A stretch of 16,221 nucleotides of DNA, from the NCBI GenBank assembly GCA_005223375.1, contig RXOD01005048.1, positions 1 to 16,221 on the forward strand. The letters run 5' to 3'. Below the pieces are notes generated by a model that saw only the letters and a program-made list of their open reading frames with translations, did not search any database and was not told the DNA's origin. Source of the DNA: Amoebophrya sp. AT5.2 (taxonomy: Eukaryota; Sar; Dinophyceae; Syndiniales; Amoebophryaceae). Below are positions 9,112 through 16,221 of the stretch, piece after piece. The first letter of the stretch is position 1, and every line of letters starts with the position of its first letter. The position numbers were made by a program, and so were the translations under genes.

Positions 9112-10357
9112 CTCTTTCTCGCGCAGCCGCACCGGAGGAACGGTCACCACCGTTTTTCCGCTATACCATGTCCATTGCTTGCAGCGGGCCCTCGCGCTAG
9201 GTGGCGAAGAATCCATTATTCCAGATGAAAACTACCCGGGAAGCGAAAGGCCATCATGTTCTTCTGCCTCGTCTACGGCGAAATGGTCGCGATCAAAAGC
9301 AGAGGCCGCAACAACGAGCAAGAAAGCCGTCTCGTCAAAAAGATCGGCTGTTATCGAGCTGGACGACCATGACGATGAGCAGACAGTGTCGGCTACGTCC
9401 GTTTCTGTGGCGGTTTTTGCGAGATTCCAGATTGAGAGACAGAAAGGTGTTTCAGATGACGCTAACGCGGTAGAGACGGCGCAGAACGGTCTCGGGTTGA
9501 ACTCGAATCTGCTCGGCAACGCGACAATAACAGAGCGGCAGCAGCTTCTACCCGCAGAAAAGCGTAGGGCCGAAAAGACGCGCAGAGAACAGAAGGCGAA
9601 GCGAAAAGCGGCCGACCCGCTCTGCGAGACGCACTCGGAAATGTACTTCCTCGTGCAGCGGCTGTCAAAGATCGGGGACCTTTTGAGCGCCTCGTCACAG
9701 AACCCTTCGAAAAGCTTGAAGTTGAGCTGCTGCTCGCGGCCACTGGACCTCAAGGACGCGACAAGTCTGCCGTGCGAGGGTTGCGGGGAGTGGTTCCACT
9801 CCTACTGCGTGGGGCTTGGAAACAGTATCGACTTGGAACCAGAAAATGCTTCAGCGGAGGATGTCACAGCTCTCGTGCGTAGAAGCGGAGGTAGCAGCTC
9901 GACTAGCAGTGCTGGCGCAAGTTCGTCGTCGAGCAGCAGCAGCAGCAGCTGGCAAAAATCAAAAATAGCACACCTGAAAGGGAACAATGACCTGCAACAT
10001 GCACTCACAGCCGCGTTGCACGATCCGCATGCCTCCACAACCGGCGCAGGCTCGCATATTAATCTCCGTGGCGCGTTTTTTTGCGAGGTTTGTGCCCGCG
10101 CGCGGAGAAGACGAAGGAACGTCGACGAGCTGCCGCCGGCGTTCCAAAAAGTGTCGCAGATCGCAGCATTTACGCCGACTGTCGCCTTGCCCGAAGTAGG
10201 CGCGGCTCCTGCCGCAAACGCTAAGCCGAACTACCTGGCGCGATTCGCTGCAAAACGGCGAAAAGTGGCGGCAGAACAGCCGGAGAGCAAAAATCGCTTT
10301 GACCTGAACCCAGTTTACGAGACAGATTTTTTGGGCGGAGGAAAAAGCTGCAGTTGA
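9002..10357 (+). CDS. PARP-type-like and split PHD-like zinc-finger protein, single exon
   Basis: The predicted protein has 451 residues; I do not recognise an orthologue. Near the N terminus C18-x2-C21-x34-H56-x2-C59, with YHVHCL at the second pair, resembles the PARP-type zinc finger (CX2C...HX2C, a DNA-break-binding fold in PARP1 and DNA ligase III). The middle is low in complexity with a basic run KRRAEKTRREQKAKRK (about 199-214), a likely nuclear signal. The C-terminal half has a PHD-like core: C243/C244, C258-x2-C261, WFH266-x2-C269, then after a long Ser-rich insertion FFC361-x2-C364 followed by RARRRRR. PHD fingers commonly bind histone H3 tails. The start was chosen as the first ATG of a double ATG (9002, 9005). 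The frame is open back to 8921 without an ATG, so a missed upstream exon is possible. A nuclear chromatin or DNA-damage role is inference. Confidence 0.72.
   Translation: MMTTAATLPVEKLSGASCAACGLAITTLSTQIAVPYSSFSRSRTGGTVTTVFPLYHVHCLQRALALGGEESIIPDENYPGSERPSCSSASSTAKWSRSKAEAATTSKKAVSSKRSAVIELDDHDDEQTVSATSVSVAVFARFQIERQKGVSDDANAVETAQNGLGLNSNLLGNATITERQQLLPAEKRRAEKTRREQKAKRKAADPLCETHSEMYFLVQRLSKIGDLLSASSQNPSKSLKLSCCSRPLDLKDATSLPCEGCGEWFHSYCVGLGNSIDLEPENASAEDVTALVRRSGGSSSTSSAGASSSSSSSSSSWQKSKIAHLKGNNDLQHALTAALHDPHASTTGAGSHINLRGAFFCEVCARARRRRRNVDELPPAFQKVSQIAAFTPTVALPEVGAAPAANAKPNYLARFAAKRRKVAAEQPESKNRFDLNPVYETDFLGGGKSCS
9889..9951 (+). repeat. Serine-coding low-complexity tract
   Basis: Part of the zinc-finger gene encodes a near-pure serine run (GGSSSTSSAGA followed by ten serines) using AGC/TCG/AGT codons, including an uninterrupted AGC trinucleotide stretch near 9935-9950. 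It lies in the insertion that splits the PHD-like finger. AGC repeats are prone to slippage, so the length may vary between strains. Confidence 0.75.
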
Positions 10358-10759
10358 AACGCGGGGCGCACTGCTTGCACCCACGCTCTGATCAAAGAAA
10401 AGAGCAGGCAAGATACTTTTGGCTGTCATATCTCGACCGCTGCTAGTTAAATGTTGGTCGGAGACCGCTGTTCTGACCCTGACGCGTGAGAGGTAGAGTT
10501 GGAGCAGATGAGCGGGAGAGTGGATGTGATATTATTTCCTTTGCTAAGTGGCTAGGGGGCTGTTTTTTCTTTCAGAGATCGCAGGGCTGTTCTATTCAAG
10601 TGGTAGGTACGGAAATTCAAAAAATCAGCAGTTCGCCGCGAGCCCCTGAGTCTACAACTCCCTTGTGCCGAATACCACCATGATGACGAATAGAGGCCAC
10701 AAAGGATGCATGTAGCTGGCAACTAGGCCGAGCCCGAGACCTTAGAGCAGATCGCATTG
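10358..10759. other. Spacer and leader of the acyl-CoA dehydrogenase gene
   Basis: No coding region is recognised. TGTTTTTTCTTTCAG at 10561-10575 is the strongest acceptor-like site outside the genes in the window. With no visible donor or coding exon before it, it could be a trans-splicing acceptor or the end of a 5'UTR intron, leaving a leader of about 184 nt. The leader contains an upstream ORF at 10680-10715. Confidence 0.45.
10680..10715 (+). other. Upstream ORF in the acyl-CoA dehydrogenase leader
   Basis: Twelve codons including the stop, starting with a double ATG in the context ACCACCATGATG. That context is a stronger match to the generic eukaryotic start consensus than the main start (CATTGATGG). 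It ends at TAG 10713-10715, 44 bases before the main ATG. A role in translation control is inference. Confidence 0.35.
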
Positions 10760-12598
10760 ATGGCCGCTGCTGCTACTGCCGTAGTTGAAAAAGACACATC
10801 GAAAAAGATGCCGCTGGATCTTTCCACCTGGAAGCTGGATTCGTTCGGGGAGGGCAACCCGTTCGGCGATCCCAGCTGGTACCAGGGCCAGTACTCACCC
10901 TACTACAAGGAATCGCACAAGCAGCTTCGCAACTATGTGCGCGAGATGGTGGAGGAGCACATTGCGCCCTACTGCCACGAGTGGGACGAGGCAAAGGAAA
11001 TCCCGAAGGAGACACTGAAAAAGATTGGGGACAGCGGGATCCATGCGCTGTGCGTGGGGCATCCGTACCCAGTAGAACACGTGAACCTCCCGCCCTGTCT
11101 GAAGGGAAAGGAAGACGAAATCGACAGCTTCCACGAATTCATCGTAATCGACGAATTCTCGAGGGTAGGCAGCGGGGGAGTGGGATGGGTATTTTTGTTT
11201 TGCAGTTGTCGTGATTCTTGTGGTGTAGTTGGAGGTGCATGTGCAGGTGCTTCTGCTCTTGTCAAGCCAAACAAACACACGGGCAAAGTCGATCACGATA
11301 TCACTACCTCCAGGGCATCAACGGAGGCCTCTGCATTGGCCTGCCACCCGTGCTGAGATTCGGCAACAAAGCGTTGCGCGACAAAGTTTGCGGACCGGTG
11401 TTGCGCGGAGAGAAGATCATTTGCCTCGCCATCACGGAACCGACGGCGGGAAGCGACGTCGCCAACCTCCGCTGCAAGGCCGAGAAGCAAGGCGACCACT
11501 ACATTGTCAACGGCGAGAAAAAGTGGATCACGAACGGTACAATGGATGCACTTACGTGTTGTACTCCGACATCGGGACAATAGAACAGACGTTCAAGCTT
11601 GTCGTCTCCTACAACAGAAAGAAACGCAACTTTCTTTCCAAAAGTTTTGAAAACCTCCTCAGGCATCTGGGCCGACTACTTCACCGTGGCGGTCCGCACT
11701 GGCGGGCCAGGGGCTGGCGGCGTCTCCATGCTCCTCGTCGAGCGCGGCCCCGGAGTGAAAACAAGAAGAATGGACTGTAGTGGGGTATGGTGCAGTGGCA
11801 CCACCTACATTACCTTTGACAACGTGAAAGTCCCCTGCTCCAACCTGCTCGGAAAGGAGAACAAGGGATTCAAGTACCGATGTTGCTGGCTACTTTTAGT
11901 TTTACCTCAACCAAGCTGCTGATCCTTTCTTTTATCCTTGTTATGCGACATTTAAGGTGCGGAGCACCGCCCGGGCCCGTATCTTACTTTTCACATACAT
12001 TTCACAACGACCAGGTACATCGTTTCCAATTTCAACCACGAGCGGCTGCTGATCTGCTACATGTCCAACCGCTTCGCTCGGGTCTGCCTCGAGGAGTCGA
12101 TCAAGTTCGCAAACAAGAGAAAGACGTTCGGGAAAAAACTGATCGAGCATCCCGTGATCCGTTGGAAAATCGCGGAGATGAGCCGGGAGGTGGAGGCGAC
12201 GCACTCGTGGCTCGAGCAACTCTGCTACAACATGGACAAAATGCAGAAGGCGGAAGCCGATCTGAAGCTAGGAGGCATGACGGCACTGGCGAAGGTAATT
12301 AACTAGGTCTAGGTTACGCGTTTTAGAGCAGAGCAAGAGATCGACCTCTTTCGCCGTCCCACGTCAGGTCCAATGTACCAAGACTATGGAATACTGCGCG
12401 CGGGAGGCGGCGCAAATTTTCGGCGGACTCTCCTACAGCCGCGGGGGGCAGGGCGAGAAAGTGGAACGGCTGAACCGCGAGGTGCGCGCGATGGCGGTCC
12501 CCGGTGGGTCCGAGGAAATCATGCTTGACCTGGGCGTCAAGCAGGCCAAGAAAGTCGCAGAGCTCGGGAAAACCATGGCCGAAAACTCGAAGATGTAA
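10760..12598 (+). CDS. Acyl-CoA dehydrogenase family flavoenzyme, 5 exons, C-terminal SKM
   Basis: FAD-dependent enzyme that introduces the 2,3 double bond in an acyl-CoA. Exons 10760-11188, 11314-11536, 11663-11873, 12015-12294, 12368-12598 sum to 1374 nt, exactly 457 codons plus stop; each junction restores family sequence. The N-terminal helical domain (about 40-140) has YSPYYKESHKQLRNYVRE. The FAD-binding signature LAITEPTAGSD is at 181-191 and KKWITNG at 212-218. The C-terminal domain has RKTFGK, REAAQIFGG and GGSEEIML. The closest class I know is the fungal/protist type beginning DPSWYQG; substrate chain length cannot be told. The usual YEG glutamate is absent (GGSEE), while NHER supplies E297 where isovaleryl-CoA and long-chain dehydrogenases place their base. 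The protein ends SKM, a PTS1-like tripeptide, and no clear mitochondrial presequence is seen, so a peroxisomal location is plausible. The introns are 125, 126, 141 and 73 bp. Confidence 0.92.
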
Positions 12599-13266
12599 GA
12601 GCCTAACAAGGAGGCAAGGTGCTGGCCAGCCGGCTTCAACAACTTCACTTTTAGACTCGATGAATACGATGGATCAATCCTCTGCTGATTCATTAGTGCG
12701 TTAGTTGTTTGCGGAACCTTTCGATTGCGTGATGCACGCTAGAGGTAGTGTATGCAGTCTTGTAGTTTCTTTTCGATTTTGCTCTAACCGTAGTGGGCAC
12801 GTTTTTACAGCCCATTTTTTTCCGCCGGTTTCTTGTCGGCAGTGCAAGCCTCATTTTCCATGGTCCGTGAGAGCGGATGTGAAGATTTATTTTCCTTCCG
12901 AGATCATCGTCTGTATGGTCGAGGAGATGAAACTGTAAAAGAACCCTTTCTCGTCCTACAGGAGGGCTAAGTCTACCTTCTTGCCGACGGCAAATCTTTC
13001 TTTGTGCTCTTTTACGCAGCACACGATAATATTATGTGGTGGTTTCATCTTCATCTTGTTGTATGCGCTGCCTAAATGTGGTGTAAGTGTAGTGTGTCTG
13101 TCGATAAAAAACTGGAATTGTATAGGTCCAAGCGGCCAAGAGATAGAGACGTACAGGATACAGACATCAAGTAAAAAAAGCAACGCAGTGGGCAGTAGTG
13201 ATGGTGTGAGCAGCACGCACGGCACACCCCGAAGTGCACTTTTATCAGCAGACGCCGTTGTTCAAA

Positions 13267-13300
13267 CTGCACTTCATGGATCTCGGGTGCTGAAGTGCAG
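13267..13300. repeat. Perfect 10-bp inverted repeat (hairpin)
   Basis: CTGCACTTCA at 13267-13276 and its exact reverse complement TGAAGTGCAG at 13291-13300 enclose a 14-nt loop. A third partial copy, GAAGTGCAC, lies at 13231-13239 in the same orientation as the right arm, so two alternative pairings with the left arm are possible. Confidence 0.7.
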
Positions 13301-13320
13301 ACGCACGCAGGTGATCATGG

Positions 13321-13362
13321 TTCTCGCTCGTCGACGACGATAGTCACAGGATCGAGAGAGAA
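13321..13362. repeat. Imperfect inverted repeat beside the first hairpin
   Basis: TTCTCGCTCG at 13321-13330 pairs with CGAGAGAGAA at 13353-13362 with one mismatch and a 22-nt loop. It begins 20 bases after the perfect hairpin. The right arm lies within a GAGA-rich stretch, so the match may be partly due to composition. Confidence 0.4.
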
Positions 13363-13651
13363 CGAGAAGTTAGAACAGAGAGAGAATAACTCGAGAGACC
13401 GCTTTATTCGCGTTCGAGACAGGTATGGCTAGAACGCATGCTACGATAACGATACAATACTCTCCAAGACGTCGTCGAGTCGAATTGATCTTGATGCAAG
13501 AATCGCTTTGCGCCTCCGAATCGCGACGAGCAGATACCGAAGCACCAGGTGTGGGGCGCCTGATGACAGAAGAAGCCCTGCACAGTAGCAACTGAGCCAA
13601 GATTGATTGCGCATACGCTGGTAGTTGGGCACGGATAAAAGCTAGAAGAAA

Positions 13652-15273
13652 ATGTTGGTTATCGTTACCGTGATATGGGACGATCGCGTCCTGAAGGTGG
13701 ATGTGAACACGAAACGAAAGCAGTCACACCTCAAGCAGATCCTCGTCAAGGAGCATGGTATGGACCGGAGCTATCGGCTGCTCTTCAAGGTCCCTAAAAC
13801 GATATACTTTAAATAATTGGAGCTGCAGCTCTCTTATCTCGCCCACGTTCATATTTTTTAAAAGTGAATTCGCGCTAGTACACCAATTCTTTTACTTTTT
13901 TCAGGGCAAGGAGCTGGAGGAAAGGCCACTCGACGAGCAGGGCGTTGCGGATAAATCCGAAATCACCGTGATAAAACCCGCCGGGTTTGTGACAGCGGGC
14001 AAGGAAAAGCCAAAAAAGCAGGAGCTCGGATACATGCCACAGGTAGGTTTTTTTATATTCTATTTCGTGGGGCCCCGGCCGCGCGGCCTACATCAATGAA
14101 TACATAGAATCATTTAGCTGCGTTCCGTTGGTTTACCATGCATCGGTTACTGCTCCTTCAAAAACACAATGAATCCACGAACTGAGGTGCTCACGGACCT
14201 GCAGCAGCATCTTCTGATGAATCCGGAGATTATGCAGCAGATGATGAACAGTCCTGCCATGCAGTCCCTGCTGAATGACGAGAAATTTCTGGAGTCCATC
14301 ATGAAGATGAACCCGGCCGTGAGGATGTCCCTGGAAACGAACGCGGACTTCGGGGAGATGCTTCGCGATCCCGAGTTCCGGGAAACCGCGAGCGAAGCTT
14401 TCCGAAACCCGAGTACCATGCGGGAGGTGCTGCAAAGCACAGAGTTGGCGGTGACGGAGCTGAAGTCAGTACCAGGGGGGATCGAGATGATCACATCGAT
14501 GCACCAACAGTTAAACCTGCCAGAAGACGAGCAATCGTCGAAGAAGTCAAGCGGGGACGAAGACGAGGAAGCAAGAGCAGAAAGACTAGAGAGAGAAGCG
14601 GCGGAGGGGGTAGTCACTAGTCAATTGATTCTATCCATCGATGGATTCGATTCGTGCGTCGGTTTCAGGGATTTTTTTCGTTGCTGCTGTTGACCTCAAA
14701 CCGCGACTCTTCCCTGCACCAATCAATCACAGCCGCCCGCCTGGCACAACGCGTGCGACGCGAACGCGATGGCGTCGATGATGCAAGATCCAAACTTGCA
14801 GCAGCTGATGGCACAATACATGGAAACCATCGAGCGGGACAACGAGTGCTTCTCCAATCCAGCGTTCGTGGCATCCTTGTTCCGCCCACAAAACATGCAG
14901 GCCATCGCGAGCATGGAGACAGCCATGAATGCGATGGTACTTTCTTACTTCACCACCGCTACTTTTGGTCACTTTTTTTTCATCGTTATTTTCGTCGAGA
15001 AGTCGATCCTGATGCCGAGGTCATGCTATGGTTTCTCTGGAGGTCACTGCGAAGCAGCGCGAGGAGATGAAGGTGACACCAGGGTCGCAGTTTAACAAGA
15101 CGTTCGACACCTTCCTGGAGGCGCAGAAGGAGAACCCGGAGACCAAATATCGCACACAGCTCACAAAAATGCGCCACACGGGTTTCACAAACACTGCCAA
15201 GTGCATTGCCGCGCTCGAGGAAACCGGTGGCCAGGTCCAGGCGGCGATTGAGCTTTTGCTGAAGCAAGGGTGA
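13652..15273 (+). CDS. DSK2: Ubiquilin / DSK2-type proteasome shuttle factor (UBL-STI1-UBA), 5 exons
   Basis: Adaptor that delivers ubiquitinated clients to the proteasome: the UBL binds proteasome receptors, STI1 segments bind clients and chaperones, the UBA binds ubiquitin. Exons: 13652-13789, 13905-14042, 14187-14609, 14733-14936, 15043-15273 (1134 nt, 377 residues). UBL about 1-75, with RLLFKGKELEERPL matching the ubiquitin hairpin across intron 1. The first STI1-like region, from about 95, is NP- and Met-rich (LLMNPEIMQQMMNSPAMQSL, later VPGG). An acidic, charged stretch ends exon 3. Exon 4 (PPAWHN, MMQDPNLQQLM, FRPQNMQAI) matches the second STI1 region. UBA about 333-374 (PETKY... TGF ... 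TGGQVQAAIELLL). Introns 1 and 3 are secure. The intron 2 acceptor is ambiguous (14186 chosen; 14117, 14204 and 14207 also keep frame). The intron 4 acceptor is 15042, or possibly 15054/15057. The protein is shorter than human ubiquilins (about 580-620), close to yeast Dsk2 (373). Confidence 0.87.
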
Positions 15274-16221
15274 GCGATGCTTGAATAGCAATAGTAACCG
15301 GGGGACGGATTGCGAATATTGCCATTGCGTCAACGGACGTGGACCGGTCCCCATGAAAATCGAGCGACGATCGATCCCGCGGGGAAGAGATGATTTCTTT
15401 GGGAGGTGTGTGCAAGCATGGGGACGATCGCTGTCGGTTAGAAGCGTGCGCAACCTTTCTACTTGGATTTCCCCCTAGAAAACAGTCGTTCCTTTATGAA
15501 ACCTATACCTTTATTGTCGTCCGCAGCAGATGCCGACGCGTGTTTATCGTTCCTACAAGTCGAATACCCAATAGCAATGCGTGGAAGCACGAGCACGAGC
15601 ACGAGCACGAGCATGTTAATTTGCTACATTTATAAGAAGTGAGTCGATTCAAACTGGAAGTGGCGTTTTACGTCCCGCCTCCTACTCCATTGAAGACAAG
15701 AGCACGACGCAGATTGCAAAGTTGATCAATGGTGGAGACTACAGAGCTTCCTACGTGACGATCCCTGTTTGAGGTGACGGAGCATGTACAAAAAAAATAG
15801 CGAGACATGTATCATTTCCAGAAGCGTTTCGCACTCGGCTGGCGGCGACGGCCCGACAGGGGTCCAATCGGTGTTGCGATCTGCATGCTTTTGAGAATAA
15901 GTGGTGCTGCAAGAGGGACAGTTCGTTGCATGTAATGAGGACATCAAGTGAAGACGAGCTGGGAGTGACTGTTACGTCCAATTCCAAACAACAAAGACCT
16001 ACAAGTTCCACGCAATGAATGGAACACCAGTCTTGATGCGGCCTCCATAGATTGTGATTGAATATCATTATACTCGCGCAATTAATAATTTACTTCTGGT
16101 TCTTCTTGATCTTGATGTAATTTTTTACTATGGTCCGATAGAATAGCATTAGCATTAGCAATAGATTCTAAACGCTAGTCATACCCCAGCAGACTCGAAC
16201 AGCGGTTGCACTGCGCTTGGC
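15274..16221. other. 3' flank without a recognised gene
   Basis: About 950 bases downstream of the ubiquilin stop. Short open frames on both strands (for example - 15751-16068 and + 15390-15635) lack family resemblance and show no coding pattern. The far end becomes AT-rich after about 16060. It holds the hexanucleotide repeat at 15587-15613 and a small AGCATT repeat near 16144-16160. Confidence 0.5.
15587..15613. repeat. Hexanucleotide microsatellite (GCACGA)4.5
   Basis: Four perfect tandem copies of GCACGA plus a half copy. It lies in noncoding sequence about 315 bases after the ubiquilin stop codon. An open frame through it would read alternating Glu-His, but that frame has no other coding features. 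Confidence 0.9.

Larger units (their letters stand above)
12599..13651. other. Spacer before the ubiquilin gene
   Basis: About 1 kb without a recognisable gene. Small open frames on both strands (for example + 12705-12938) have no family resemblance. Acceptor-like sites occur at TCGTCCTACAG (12951-12961) and CTCTTTTACGCAG (13007-13019), which could serve cis or trans splicing of the next transcript. Two inverted repeats lie at 13267-13362. A purine-rich GAGA stretch covers about 13350-13400. No tRNA, snRNA or 5S gene could be identified by eye. Confidence 0.45.

Noticed and set aside
12705..12938. 77-residue open frame in the spacer before ubiquilin
   Set aside because: No family resemblance, Cys/Phe/Val-rich composition of noncoding T-rich sequence, and no intron or start context support.
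13395..13440. Possible tRNA T-arm (GTTCGAGAC)
   Set aside because: The flanking bases do not form the 5-bp stem and no anticodon arm or acceptor stem fits.
15390..15635. Open frame with a Glu-His repeat
   Set aside because: The repeat is the translation of a hexanucleotide microsatellite in a noncoding flank; the rest of the frame shows no coding features.
15751..16068. 105-residue antisense frame near the window end
   Set aside because: No recognisable domain and a composition like random translation; no splice or start evidence.

Overview
The window comes from a nuclear genome of a unicellular eukaryote. It holds four protein genes, all on the + strand. Three of them (NUP210, the acyl-CoA dehydrogenase and the ubiquilin) can be rebuilt by joining open reading frames across 15 short introns of 73 to 186 bp with GT...AG ends; the fourth looks intronless. 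Compact spacing, a one-direction gene array, GC-rich coding sequence and unusual 5' splice sites (8 of 15 begin GTAC) suggest an alveolate protist, perhaps of the dinoflagellate/Amoebophrya/perkinsid group. That placement is inference and only low to moderate in confidence.

Layout. 1-357: 5' flank. 358-8335: a gp210/NUP210-type nuclear pore membrane glycoprotein, 8 exons, 2282 residues by my model, with a signal peptide, a very large lumenal region, one C-terminal transmembrane helix and a short tail. 8336-9001: spacer and 5' leader. 9002-10357: a single-exon zinc-finger protein with a PARP-type-like finger near the N terminus and a split, PHD-like finger near the C terminus; probably nuclear. 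10358-10759: spacer. 10760-12598: an acyl-CoA dehydrogenase, 5 exons, 457 residues, ending in SKM, a possible peroxisomal signal. 12599-13651: spacer with two small hairpins. 13652-15273: a ubiquilin/DSK2-type UBL-STI1-UBA proteasome shuttle factor, 5 exons, about 377 residues. 15274-16221: a tail without a recognisable gene, with one hexanucleotide microsatellite.

The four genes do not form a pathway: they serve nuclear pore structure, probable chromatin reading, fatty-acid or branched-chain acyl-CoA oxidation, and ubiquitin-dependent protein quality control. The most interesting signals are in gene structure: GTAC-type donors, exon/intron junction repeats resembling insertion footprints, a stop-free in-frame intron in NUP210 that would add a second hydrophobic segment if retained, and odd protein details (SKM terminus, TGF in place of MGF in the UBA, a PHD-like finger lacking one ligand and carrying a long insertion). 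I found no CRISPR array, rRNA, tRNA or recognisable transposon protein.
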